Origin: Pyropia haitanensis
Taxonomy: Eukaryota; Rhodophyta; Bangiophyceae; Bangiales; Bangiaceae
Assembly (NCBI GenBank): GCA_008729055.1
Contig: SDUX01000003.1
Span: forward strand, 372,001 to 436,000
Length of the DNA stretch: 64,000 nt
Direction: 5' to 3'
In this document: positions 21,389 through 32,458 of the stretch, piece after piece
Position numbering within the stretch: the stretch's first letter is position 1
Layout of the letters: each line of letters begins with the position of its first letter
Position numbers and translations under genes: made by a program
Notes under the pieces: model-generated
Database searches by the model: none
The model's input: only the letters and a program-made list of their open reading frames with translations
What the model was told of the DNA's origin: nothing

Positions 21389-22205
21389 GGCGGAGGAGCG
21401 CGGGCGAGAGGGAAAAAGGGGGGATGAGGGAGGCGAAAGAGAGGGGAGACGAGAGGGGAAAGAGGGGAGACGAGAGAGAGGGGGGACGAGGGTGGCGGGG
21501 GGAGGAAAGAGGGAGGGCAACAGAGAGTCGGGAAGCCCGGGAGCGGGGCGAATGAGAGGGTAGGGAGGAAGGAGGGGATGAGGGTGGCAAAAGGATAGAA
21601 ACGGGAGGGTTGGGAGACACGGTGGTCGCCGCTGCCGCTGCCAGCGAGAGGAAGTCTCGACGGAAGCACGAAAGCGGGACAGCAGATGAAGGCAAGCAGG
21701 TAGATTGCGCGCGTTCTTCCCGGAGAACGATTAGACGGGGGAGCGAGACTGCTTCCAGGTGCCGCGGCCGCCAGCAGGCGACGCGAAGGTGGCACAACGA
21801 GGCAGGGTGGGGTCGGCGCTTGCGCTGGCTTGGCGGCAGCACGATGGAGGTGGCGCGGATGACCGCGACGGCGCAGGCGCGGCCGGATCGGCCCGAAGAG
21901 GCCGGTCATCGGCGGGAATTCGTCTCCCATTGCAACATGCTCGATGACACGTGGACAATTACGACTGGCCTGTAATCAGTGTGCCGATCGAGTCCCGAGC
22001 TCTCGCGCGCGGACGAAGAACGCCAGGCACTCGCGGGGCGCCTTCCCGCCTCCGCTGCGTCACCTCCACCCGTCTCGGCAGGGGCTTTTGGCGTCTCGGT
22101 GGCTCGGCACAGTTGCGCACGTCCCTGCTACTCTCTTCCACCCATACCTCTTTTTCTTTCCCCGCTCTTCATCTATCCTCCTTCACTAGCTGCTCTCCCT
22201 TGCTG
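21389..22205. promoter_or_regulatory. Divergent intergenic region between TOM22 and the alpha/beta hydrolase
   Basis: About 0.8 kb. The TOM22 side (21390-21570) is a purine-rich (GAGAGGGG) tract, which is a pyrimidine-rich leader on the TOM22 strand. The hydrolase side (22130-22200) is pyrimidine-rich before ATG 22206. The middle has ordinary composition. No TATA box is evident. Confidence 0.4.
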
Positions 22206-23279
22206 ATGGCGTTCCTTCCAGCCCCCTCCCTCGGCCTCCGCGTCGGCGGTCCCACCACGGCCGTGGGCGTGGTGTCCCCCCGCGCCCCCCCTGTTTGGCG
22301 GCGGCGGCCGCCGCCCTCCCGTTCCATCCTTGTCGCCACTGCCACCAACGGGGGCAGCCCACCCGCACCCCCCGCCCCCGCGCGGCCAGTCGGCGCGGTG
22401 GCCTCTGGCCTGGCGACCAGCACCCCCCTCCCGGCACCCCGCGCCGCCGGCCCGTCGTGCTGCTCCCCGGCCTCGGCTGCTCCTCTGCCGACTACGCGCC
22501 GTTGGCGGCGACGCTCACCGCCCGTGGCCACCCCGTGACTCTCGCGCGCGTGGCCCGGTGGGAGTGGTCCCGCAACGCGCGCGCGATTACGACCGCCGCC
22601 TACTGGTCAGGTACGCTCACCGTGGACGGCGCGCTGCCTTGGTACCTCACCCGCATCACCGAGGCGGTCGCCACGGCGGTGGCGGCGGAGGAAGTGGCGA
22701 CGGCGGCGGCGGCGGCGGGCGGCGGCGACGTGTCCGCTTTCGCCGCAGCCTCGGCCGTGGCCGCCGACGCCCCAGGCAGCGTCGGCGCCGCCACTCTGGC
22801 AGGGAACGCGGCACCCCGGGTGCACCTCGTAGCGCACTCTGCTTCGGGGTGGATCGCCCGCCACTGGCTTGGCGCCGCGTCCCCCCCCCCCCTCCCGTCG
22901 CGTCGCTGACCACCCTCGGCACGCCGCACGTGCCCCCCCCGCGGGGGCCCTGGACCAGTCGCGGGGCCTCCTCGCGTCAGTGGCGGCCGCCCACCCAGGT
23001 GCCGCCGTCCCCGGCGTACGCTACACGTCGGTTGTTGGCGACGCGGTGACGGGTGGCGCGCCCGGGGCGGGTCTGGCCGGGTGGCTCGCGTTTGCGAGCT
23101 ACGCTGCCCTTGGTGGAGGGGGCAGGGTCCCGGGGGATGGCGTCGTGAGCGTCGCGGCCGCGGACCTGGGGGGTGGCGGGGAGCTGCGGGTGCTTCCGGG
23201 GGTGACCCACGTGGTGGGGGGGGCGGCGTGGTACGGCGCGCCGGCGGTGGTGGAGCGGTGGGCCACGGACCTGGACTGA
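22206..23279 (+). CDS. Plastid-type alpha/beta hydrolase (PGAP1-like in plants), three frame breaks
   Basis: The ATG at 22206 gives MAFLPAPSLGLRVGG and a Ser/Thr/Arg/Ala-rich leader like a chloroplast transit peptide. The hydrolase body is spread over frames 3, 2, 1 and 3. Frame 2 holds RPVVLLPGLGCSSADYAPLA, RVARWEWSRNARAITTAAYW, GALPWYLTRITEAV and HLVAHSASGWIARHWLG, where the nucleophile serine sits in HSA.GW. Frame 1 holds ASLTTLGTPHVPPPRG. Frame 3 holds ALDQSRGLLASV, GVRYTSVVGDAV, VPGDGVVSVAAADLGG and LPGVTHVVGGAAWYGAPAVV, then TGA at 23277. This order matches land-plant proteins annotated as alpha/beta hydrolase or GPI inositol-deacylase PGAP1-like. The frame changes fall at C runs at about 22425-22431, 22881-22892 and 22933-22940, each by the same one-base step. 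Substrate unknown. Confidence 0.77.
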
Positions 23280-24610
23280 CGCGGGGGTGGAGCCGCACAT
23301 TCTTTTTGTGCTTGGGCGGCAGTGCCTCTTGTAGGGGGGAAGGGAGTGTGCGGAAACCGCGAGTGTTGCCGGGAGCGACACGATGGGGTGTCGCCAGATG
23401 GGTTACTAGGATTGCGGAAGAGGGACGGTGAGGCCGGTAGAGGGAGAGCGGGGGCAAGAGAAGCAGGGAGGAAGAGAGGAAGGGTGGAGACAGACACAAA
23501 GAGAGGGCGGGGGGACACACACAGGGAGGAAATGGCGGGTGAGGCGTACAGTACGTGTACGGAGGACCACACACTGTTCGGCCATCACGACCGGTAATTT
23601 GTACGGGCAGGGTACACTCGAGAGGTCACACATCCCAATGCAATGCGGCTTGGTGTGACTGCATCTCTCAATACATGAGTTCATTGACTGCAATTGATTG
23701 CAATTGTATTCGCGAACAAATCCAACGAGACTTACTTAGGTGAAGATGGAACGATTCCACCAAATGACTCACGACCGCCACCTTGGCACCTTTCAAGGGA
23801 GCACCCACGCCCCGTGGCCTCTCCTCCAATCGCCTCTCTCTCCCAACCCCCTCGTCCTGCAGAGGGCATTGACGCCAGGCCTGTCCCGCGCAGCCCGACA
23901 CAGGCGCGCGGCGCGCGTGTCTCCGAGGTGGTGGCAGGGGGGGGCGGGGGGGCGGGGCGGGGCACAGCGACCCGCGCGGCGTGGCCGCGCTGCGATTTGT
24001 GTGCGGCCGCGCGGACGGTGACAGTCCCGGTGCACCGCGGGGGTGCGTTTGCGTCCGCGCCCGCGCGGCCGCGCTCGACCGCCCGCGCCCGCGTTGCGCC
24101 GCCATTGCCCGGCGTTGCACACGCGCCCGACCCGCCGGCCGCTCTCGCCCGTTTGGCACCTCCTGTTGCCGTCCGTCTTGCCCTGCCCGCTACGGGACCC
24201 TCCCCCTGGGGACACCCCTTGTTTTTCACCCCGCTCATCCTTTCGGTTCGCCGTTTTGTGCTCAGTGGGGGGGCCGACAGGTGGGCGGGCCGAGGTGGGG
24301 GGGGTAGGTGGGGGGGGGGTTGACTGGGCGCCTCGCGGCGCATGGCGGCGATCGCGTCGCGGACGGCGGGCGCTATGGGCGGCGGCCGCGGTGCGGTGCG
24401 TGGCGTCGTCAAGGGCGGTGGTGGTAGCGTCGGCGGCGGCGCGGGGGGCGGCGGCGGTGGCGGCGGCAATGGGGGGGGGGCGGCGGCGGTGGCGGCGGCG
24501 GTCCTGCCGACCGGGGCGTCGGTGGGGGGGGTGGCGGGGCGGGTGGCGGTGGGGGCGGCAGCGGGGGTGGTGGTGGTGGCGGCGGCGGTGGCGGCGGCGA
24601 CGCGGACGTG
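23280..24610. other. Intergenic interval upstream of ELL
   Basis: The part 23560-23760 is markedly AT-richer and includes a short direct repeat, TGCAATTGATTGCAATTG, at 23691-23708. From 24290 on the DNA becomes (GGC/GGT)n-like. A Gly-rich frame at 24342-24611 stops exactly across the ELL start and is probably not translated. Confidence 0.4.
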
Positions 24611-26999
24611 ATGGCCCTGCACCCGCCGGCGTCGCCGCATGCGGCTGGCGCCGTCTACGCTGTGCGGCTGGGGGAGGAGCTCGTATCGCAGCTGCTGGCT
24701 GCGGGGGAGAATGTGTCGCTGAGCCTCGAGGAGGGCGGCGCGGGTGTCTTGTCGGTCGGCGGCACCGCACACCCGCTGCAGCTGCACCCGGAGAGCTCTC
24801 CCCTGTTCTTTGACTGCTACCGCCGGGTGGGCAACACATGCGTCAAGGTACGTCCCGTGAGGGGTGGACAGCGGGGGGGCGTCGGGAGCGGCGGTTGGGG
24901 TGGAATGAGGGGGGGTAGACAGATTGTGTGAGGGAGTGAGGTTGGTGGAGAAGCGCGTTGGATCTGGTTGTCGATGTCCTGTTCAGGGACTCGGGTTTGC
25001 TCGTCGTTCCGCTGGATGGCCATGGAAGGCCTTGGGATTGAGGGGCGGGGGGTGGTTTGGAGAGCATCGAGTTGTACTTGGGGTGCCTGCCGTTTGGCTG
25101 GTGCCATCCGCAGTGAGAAGTGCTGGAGGAGCTAAGCGTGTGTTGTAGAATTTCGTTCGCGATGTATATCGTGGACGTCGCTTGCGTTGGGTTGACCGCT
25201 GACGCCTTGGGCTGGCTTCTTGTTGTGTCTCTATTTGTGTTGCTATCGTTCCCATCGGCTTTTGCACGTATGTATCGTTTGCGCTCGTGGACGTCTTCTC
25301 TGGCATCTGCTTTCCCGTGTCTGGTGTCCTGAATGAGGCAGGTGGGGGACGTCAGCTCCAAGCTGCTGTTCTCCAAAAATGGTCCCGTGACAAACGACCT
25401 GGTCACGCGGATGCGGAACAGCTCGGTCAAGCCGACGCCGATTGTGATGATGGAGGACCGGCCAGGCATGCCGCCGGCACGCAAGCTGAACAAGCGCGCG
25501 TCAGCGGGCTCCGCGTCGGCGCTGCGGAGCAAGGCGGGGCCGACGAAGCGGTCCCGCACGCCCACGCCGCCAGTCTCACGGATGGACGCGGGTGGTGGCG
25601 CAGACGTATCGCCCCCTCCGCTGCGCACGCCCGCTACCAGCGCTTTCCCCGCTCAATCTGGTGGCAGTGCTTCTGGCGCCGCCTTTTCCGGTGAGAGAGG
25701 TCTTGGCGTGACGCCCACGCCCATCCCCAAACGTTCCAGCAGCGCGGCACCTCGGCGGCCATCGCTATCCTCCGCCGCCCGGCCGTCGCCGCCAAGACAG
25801 TCGCCGGGCCATGGGGGTTCTGCGCTTGCTGTTCTGGGTGCCAGCAGTCGCCCCTCCTCCCGCGCGCCGTCGCCGAGCCCTGGTGGCGGTGTGCCGCGAC
25901 CACTGCTCAATGGTGGGATAGTGGGGGGAGCTGGCAGTGGCAGCGGCGGCAGCGGCGGCGGCGGCAGCGGCGGTGGTGGCGGTGGAGGGGGCGGCTTGGC
26001 GTCTTCCAGACCGGCACCGTCGTCACTCCGGTTACTGGGCAACTCGACAGGGCCGGGGGGGGGGGGGGTGGCAGCCTTGGAGGTTTGGGTGCCGCCGCCG
26101 CTCGTGGCCGGAGGTCCTCCCCGTCCTCGTCCCGCCCTCCGTCAGCACCCACCAGCCCCGCGGGCCTGCCGCTAGGGAGCGGCGCCGCCGCCGGCGGGTC
26201 GCACAATGACCTCCGTCGCCGAATGATCCAGCTGCTGGCATTGGGCATTATGAAGGGCAACGTGTTGGCGGATCGACTGGGCCTGTCTGTCCCTGACCTG
26301 AACGCGTTCATCCGGGACGTAGAGGTGGCCAAGTACTGTGGCGCCGGCTATGAGCTCCACCCGTCCTTGTGGCGGGAAGTGCTTGTCGACTGGCAAGGCT
26401 ACACTGCCAAGGAGGCGGCTACGGCGGTGGCCAATAAGCAGACCGCCATGGCTCGCGGTGGTGCGGGGGCGGCGGGAGTTGAGCCTCATGGCGGAGGGGG
26501 AGGCCCCGCGGGGGGCGCTGCCACTGCCAATGGGCGGCTGGATATGGACCGTCACGTGGTGCAGCCGCTGACCAAGGCGGAGCTGGAAGCAGAGCTGAGA
26601 AACTCACCGTCCCGTTCGTTGAGCGCTCGCGGTCGTGGCGGCGGCGCTGCCGGTGCTGCTGGCAACGACGAGCCGCCCATCCGTAATGACGAGGAGGACG
26701 CGGCGGCTCGGAGTACATTCTGGAGCCTCTTTCGCCTGTACGTGACGCTGGCCTCCAAGCTGACAGAGATCCGTGATGCCGCGGACGTCCTTGGTAAGCG
26801 GTTCCGCAGGACCGCGCCGCACTCGGAGGAGCGGGCGGCGCTGGAAAAGCGCATCCGCGTGATGGTGGACACCAAGTCGGAAGTTCGACAGCAGATGGCG
26901 GACCGGTACCTTGCCACCCACACCGAGCTGGTGAGACTGCGTGACCGCATTCACGCCTATGCGGATGGGGCGGGCTCTACTCATGGACGCGACGGCTGA
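24611..26999 (+). CDS. ELL: RNA polymerase II elongation factor ELL homologue, two exons
   Basis: ELL suppresses Pol II pausing. Exon 1 (24611-24847) starts MALHPPASPHAAGAVYAVRL and includes SSPLFFDCYRRVGNTCVK, matching the N-terminal ELL domain (GSFDCIQ...). The intron (24848-25341, 494 bases, phase 0) begins GTACGT and ends ATGAGGCAG. Exon 2 continues VGDVSSKLLFSKNGPV, a long Ser/Pro/Gly-rich linker, a winged-helix-like part with RRRMIQLLALGIMKGNVLAD and LVDWQGYTAKEA (compare KDWPGYSE in ELL), and the C-terminal occludin/ELL domain from TFWSLFRLYVTLASKLTEIR to TELVRLRDRIHAYADG. The first part of exon 2 is in frame 1 and the part after the G14 run (26055-26068) in frame 3, the usual one-base step. 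ATG 24611 is the first in its frame after a stop. Confidence 0.85.
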
Positions 27000-28287
27000 C
27001 GTGGGGTCTGCGAGTAGGGGGTGAGAGAACGAGGTGGCGCACGTGGGGGTCTGGAGATGGTGGTCTGGGTGGTTGTGATGTACCTCATGGCGCACGCGGG
27101 CACGAGGGTTTGCCTCGGTTGTGTCCCTGTGCGGGGGCTTGTTTTCTTTCTGGCGCTGCAGTTGGTCTCCCGCGGGTCAGTCTGTGTTTATCCTGCCTGT
27201 TGCAACGCTACGCGGCCGTGCTTGAGCCAGAGCGACGGATTTCCGTTGCCGGGAGGTAGGCTCTGCGGGCTGGCGACCTTTCTTCCTGGACAAGAGACTT
27301 GACTGCTGTATAGATGTCAGTCCCGCCTTGTCAATGGGCGTATTAATTTTTCTTGTATTCGTGCGTGTACACCCACGTCAGGCGGACTTGTGTTTGCCCT
27401 TCCCCGGTTAAGATTGGAGACGAATTGATTCCTGCCCGCGACGGTTGAACGCTCCTGTGGCTGCGGTGACTCGCCAGAGCCGCCTCTCACCCCTTTGATT
27501 GGCCACTGCGCAGGCCGTCGGCCAGAAACCTGCGGCTTTGCCGGCGCCAAAGGGCCAAGAGAAATCTCGCTGCCAAAATCCCCCACGACGGCACCCCGAC
27601 CACAGGTGCGCCCGCGCCGCCGCCGCCAGCATCCCGTGCTGCCCGGGCGCGGCGCTGGTGTCGCCACTGGCTGGGTTCCTCGCGGTCTTGACGGGCTCGC
27701 CCCCCCCCCCCGCCCCCCCCGCCAACCCCCCGCTCGCCGTGCGTGCGGCGGTCGGGCCGCCATCGGCCTGCCAGCCGCGCGCAGGCGCCCCCCCCCACGC
27801 GGCACGCCCCGGCCCGGGCCGCGTGCGGTGGGGCGGGCGGGTGCGCCCGCCCGCGGCCCGCCAGCGAGGACCGCGCCTTCCACTCGCGCCCGCGGCCGGC
27901 GGGGGTGTGGCGTGCTCGCCCGCGCGCCGGCGGCCGCGCAGCCCGCACAGACTTCATCGGCGCATCCCGCACCTGCGGGACGCGGGTGGGCTGCCTGCCA
28001 CGCCGCCCGCAGCGTCGCGGTGGCCCATTGCGTCGGCGCGGCGCGCTCGGCCGCTGGCGGTCGCATTGCCGCCGCCGCCGCCGCCGCCATCCGCACCGGG
28101 TGCGGGCGCCTCCTCCCCCGCGCCCGCTGCTGCTGTTGCTGCTGCTGCCGCGGCCACCGCTGCGTCAACTCGTCGGTCAGCGTCGGCGCGCCTCATTGCG
28201 GCGGCAAGCCCCCCCCCCCCTCCTCCTCCCCCTCGTTGGCACGTCCGCGACGACGGCCTCCTTCCCCCCCCCCGGCGCGCGGCCGCC
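27000..28287. other. Intergenic interval between ELL and the HAT-TPR gene
   Basis: The first half (27000-27560) has moderate GC, with TATTAATTTTTCTTGTATTC at 27341-27360, and probably covers the ELL 3' end and the next promoter. From 27600 the DNA is GC-rich with Pro/Ala/Arg-rich open frames leading into the next gene. A longer N-terminus of that gene, from ATG 27499 in the same frame, cannot be excluded. Confidence 0.4.
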
Positions 28288-28556
28288 ATGGCGCCGTCCC
28301 CCCTTCCCCCACCCCCGCCCCCCGCACGGGTGCCCGCCTTTCTCGGCGCCTTTCTGCCCCCGGCGCTGCCCGGCGCGGGCGGCGCCTGGGCCCGCCCGGG
28401 CACGTGTGGCCGTGGCGGCGGCGGCGGCGGCGGCGGCGGCTGGCCCGCCGCCGCGGCGGCGGTGGCGGCGGCGGGCGCGCCGCCGCGGCCGTCGCCGCCG
28501 CGGCCGCTGGCCATGGCGTCGGCGCCGCCGCCGGCCGCGGCAGACGATGGCGACGC

Positions 28557-28605
<49 letters not shown>

Positions 28606-28810
28606 GGCGGTGGCGGCGGTGGCGCCGCCGCCGACGGGCGGGTAGACGTGCGGCGGGCGTCGCGCGCGCGTGCCCGCCGCGCGCGGGCGGCGGCGCGCGA
28701 GGCGGCTGCTGGCGGGACCGCCCCGCCGGCGGGCTCCCCGGCACGCCGTGGCCGCGCGGCGACGCCCCCACCGGCGTCCGCCCCCGCCGCGCGTGGCGGC
28801 AGTGGCGGCA

Positions 28811-28844
<34 letters not shown>

Positions 28845-30899
28845 GGCCGCCCGCGGCCGGCGGTCGGCGGCGTCGGCGCGACCCGCGGCGGGCCCCCCCC
28901 CTCGGCGGTTGCCGAGGCGCGCGCCGGCGCGGCCGGCGCGCGCCACCGCCGCTCGTCGGCGGCGGCGGTGGCGGCGGATCTGGCGCGCGCCCGCCAGTAC
29001 GACGCGGCGCGCCGCGTCTACCGCCGCGGCGTGGCCGACACGCCCGCCGACGGGCGGCTGTGGCTGGGCTGGGCGCGGATGGAGGCGCGCGCGCCCGCGG
29101 CGGCTGGCGGCGGCCGCCCCGCCGCGCGCTCCGTCTACACCGCCGCGCTGGCGGCGCTCCCGGACAATGCGTACCTGCTGCACGCGGCGGGCGTCTTTGA
29201 GTCGTCGGCGGGGCGGTACCCGCGGGCGCGGGAGCTGCTCGCGCGTGCCGCGGCGGCCGCGCCGGGGGATGCGCTCGTCTACCAGGCGGCGGCGCTGGTG
29301 GAGGAGCGCGCCGGCGCGACCGCCCGCGCGCGGGAGCTGTTTGGCCGCGGGGCCGCGGCGGACCCGCACAACGCGCACCTGCTGTCCGCGTGGGGGGCGA
29401 TGGAGGCCCGCGGCGGCCGCCCCGCCGCGGCGGCGGCGCTGTACGAGCGCGCCGTCGAGGCGGACCCGGGCCACGCGCGGAGCTGGCAGGGCTGGGCCGT
29501 CGCCGCCGCGCGGGCGGGGGAGCCCGCCAAGGCCGCGACGCTTTTTGCGCGGGCGGTGGCGCTGGCGCCCGACTCGGCGCCAACGTACCAGGCGTGGGGC
29601 CTCGCCGAGGCGGACCGCGGCGACGTGGCGCGCGCGCGGGAGCTGTTTGGCGCCGCGCTCGACGCGGGCGGCGGCGTCGCGACGTACCACGCGTGGGGGC
29701 GGCTGGAGGAGGGGCTCGGCAACTACGCGCGCGCGCGGGAGCTGTACGACGCGGGCGTGCGGGACGACCCGGGGGGGGTGGCGTGCCTGTCCGCGTGGGC
29801 GATTATGGAGGCCAAGCTCGGCCACATCAGCAAGGACGCCGAGTGGATGGTGCCGCGGCCGGACGAGGGCAACGTCGCGCGCAAGCGGCGGAACGAGCGC
29901 CTGCGGGCAGAGCGGGAGGGCCTCAAGATCCTAGAGGGCGTGGCGGGTGGCAGCGCGGACGCGGCTGCTGCCGCTACGGTCGGTACCGGGCGGAAGCGGG
30001 GGGCGACAGCGGGCAAGGCGCAGCGGGCGGGCAAGGCGGGCGGTGCGCCGGCCGCGGACACGTCGTCGACCGTGCGTCGCCGTGCACACCACGAGGGGAG
30101 CAGCCTGCGAGTGGCGACCGACGGCGGCAGCGGGCCCGTGGCGGACGACGCCCTTGCTACCCACGGTGCCCACCACCATCACGATGCGCACGCCCACCAT
30201 CACGACCATCATCATCACCATCACGTGGGCGCCGCCGGCGCAGACGCGTCTCAACTGGTACTGCCTGTGACGAACGCGGCGGCAGCTGCGGCCGCGGACG
30301 GAAGCGGCGACTCGCCGGCAGAGGCGGCAGCATCGTCGGCGTCGGGCCGGCGGCACCCCACGTCGGCGGAGGTGCCGGTGGCGGACGAGCGCCCCACCCG
30401 CTTCCCGTCGACGACGGACGACGCTGCGGAGGCGCACGTGCTGTCGCGCTCCGACGCGACGGCGCGGCCCACCGCGGCGGCTGCCTCGTCGGCGCCAGGG
30501 GCGGGTGGCGCGGCGGCCGCGGCGCCCCCCCCCGCGGGGGCCACCGACGACCGCGCCAAGCAGCTGTCGACCATCTCGACCAACCTGCGGATGCTCAAGA
30601 CGCTCGTCGGTCAGCGCACCGACGAGGACACCCGCACCCTCCTCACCTGGCTCGACGCCCGCGCGCAGGCGGACGCGTCGCTCTTTACGCGCCTCGCCGC
30701 GCGGGGCGAGGCGGACTCGCAAAAGCTGATGCAGTGGGCCGCCCGCCGCTCGGCCAACGACGTGCGCGCCTTCTCCGACTGGGTCGCCCGCCGCTACGAG
30801 GAGGACCGCCGCATCGGCGTGTACGTGTTTGGCCTCGACATCCCGCGGTCCGCGCGGGGGGCGACCGCCGTGGACGACGCGTCGGCGGCGGCGGCCGCG

Positions 30900-30931
<32 letters not shown>

Positions 30932-31268
30932 GTCGGCGGCGGTAGTGGAAAAGCCCGTCGAGTGGCTGACGCTCACCGAGCCGCCGCCGGGCATGTCGCT
31001 CGCCGAGTTTGACGAGCGCCTGTACACGTCGGCGGAGGAGGCGGCCACCCGCGAGGCGGTGTGGGTGATGGTGTGGCTCGGCCGGCTGGCGGAGAGCCTG
31101 GCCAACCGGGCGGCGCTGACGACCGCGCTGGCGGGCATGTCCGTCCTCGTCGTTGCCGCGTCGCTGCACCTTATGGCCGTCACCGGCGTGCCGGAGCGGC
31201 CGGTGCGGAGCGTGGTCAAGCCCGCCGAGGGGGTGGACGCGACGCTCATCCAGCAGCGGTTTGACTGA
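28288..31268 (+). CDS. HAT/TPR-repeat protein (Mbb1/HCF107-like) with C-terminal membrane helix
   Basis: ATG 28288 sits in GCCGCCATGG and starts MAPSPLPPPPPPARVPAFLG, a plausible transit region, followed by Gly/Arg-rich sequence in frame 1. At the C9 run 28893-28901 the frame steps to frame 3, where 28905-29850 encodes about nine ~34-residue HAT/TPR units. Examples are ARQYDAARRVYRRGVADTPA, GRYPRARELLARAAAAAPGD, ARARELFGRGAAADPHNAHL, GNYARARELYDAGVRDDPGG, then ACLSAWAIMEAKLGHISKDA. This closely resembles Mbb1/HCF107, which stabilise plastid psbB/psbH RNAs. Beyond are a His-rich stretch (30164-30228), an acidic/Ala-rich linker and a conserved-looking C-terminal part with TRTLLTWLDARAQADASLF. 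A hydrophobic segment, LTTALAGMSVLVVAASLHLM, lies 30-50 residues before the end. The membrane helix is unusual for this family. Confidence 0.75.
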
Positions 31269-31543
31269 GGGGGGGGACGGGGAGCCAGCGGGAGGCGCAG
31301 CCACCAGGGGTGTGTGACACCTCCCGTTGGTGGCTGTGCTCCCGTGATGGGGGGAGGGGGTCTTTTGTGCGTCTCGTCTCGGCCATTGTTTTTTTTTCTG
31401 TCGCCATGTAGGTGATTGTTGCTGCAAGCTGGTCTCTAGCTTGGGGGGTACTGTTTGAGAGGGAGAGATGAGGGGGGGTTGAGGGGGGTGCAGAGAAGGA
31501 GGGGGGGGAGTTGAGAACGCTGCCAGGCCCGCAGGCCTGCGCC

Positions 31544-31555
31544 TATATATATATA
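31544..31555. promoter_or_regulatory. TATA-like element (TATATATATATA)
   Basis: An isolated (TA)6 stretch in otherwise GC-rich DNA. The first plus-strand ATG (31582) follows after 26 bases and opens a Pro/Arg-rich frame that I cannot confirm as a gene. Confidence 0.3.
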
Positions 31556-32102
31556 CACACCCCCAACCGCCACCCCAGCGGATGGCCCCTATTCGGCTCG
31601 CGCCGCTCCCCCCGCCCGCGCCTGTCCCGCAACCCCCGCCGCGGTGGCCGCCACCCCCAGCGCCTCACCGGTCGCGGTGCTCCCCCCAGCGCCCCGTCGT
31701 TGCGGCGGTGGGAAGCACCCCACGGCAGCGGGCAGAGGGCGGCCGCGACGGCCGCAGGGTGCGCGCGCGCGCGGGGCGGCCCCGCGCCGCGGCACCGCGG
31801 GTGGGGGTGGGGGGGGGGGGGCGGCCGCCGCCGCCGCGCGTGCGCGCCGCGCCCCTCGAGCCGGGCGCGACGCGCGGCGGCCCCACCCGCCGCGCGGGGC
31901 GGCCCGCCGCGGTCGGCGCGGGCGGGCCGCGGCGGTGCCCGTGCCGGCGGCGCCCCAGACGGGCGGCGCTCCCCCCCCCTGCGGCATGCCACACCCATAC
32001 CACTCCTCCCCGCAAGAGGCCGCGGCCCACCGGCACGGCGCACGCGCGCACCCCACCCGCGGGGCGGTGCACGACGCCGCGGGGACCGACACAAACAAGA
32101 GG

Positions 32103-32110
32103 TATAAATA
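32103..32110. promoter_or_regulatory. TATA-like element (TATAAATA)
   Basis: A consensus-like TATA box in the sequence GAGGTATAAATATGG. Its complement also reads TATTTATA. No transcription unit can be firmly assigned to it on either strand. Confidence 0.3.
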
Positions 32111-32458
32111 TGGGTGCGCTTGACGCCTACCCGCCCGTGCCGCGCGCAGCCCGTGCCGCGGCACCAGGCGCGCCCCCCCCCCCCACCCCGCCCCCGCCCA
32201 GCCCCGCAACGAAAAACGCCGTCAGCGGTGCACCGCCGCAAAAGCTACCAAAACCGGCCGCCCCGCCCGCGCGTGCCGCCGCCCGCTTGCATGTCAAACG
32301 CGTCCCCAACCATCCAAGCCCACCCTTCCACCCCCCCCCCTCCCCCCCCTGCCCACCCGTCATCCACCCCTCGCGGCCCAACAACGCCCACCCCCTCCCC
32401 CCCCATCGTCCGCCTTCCTCCCCCCCCCACCCCCACCCCCCCCCAACGCGTACCCCCC

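Larger units (their letters stand above)
31269..32458. other. Intergenic interval with TATA-like elements
   Basis: Between the HAT-TPR stop and the 3' end of the secreted-protein gene. The segment 31380-31500 is T/G-rich, probably the 3' end of the upstream gene. Two TATA-like sites are listed separately. Several 130-230 codon frames on both strands lie between them, with no recognisable domain. From 32310 on, C runs dominate. Confidence 0.35.

Noticed and set aside
22206..23279. Introns as the explanation of the frame changes in the alpha/beta hydrolase
   Set aside because: The conserved motifs are nearly contiguous across each change, leaving no room for a GT-AG intron of normal length; each change falls on a C run.
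23691..23708. Direct repeat TGCAATTGATTGCAATTG as a mobile-element end
   Set aside because: Too short, and no second end or target duplication is visible nearby.
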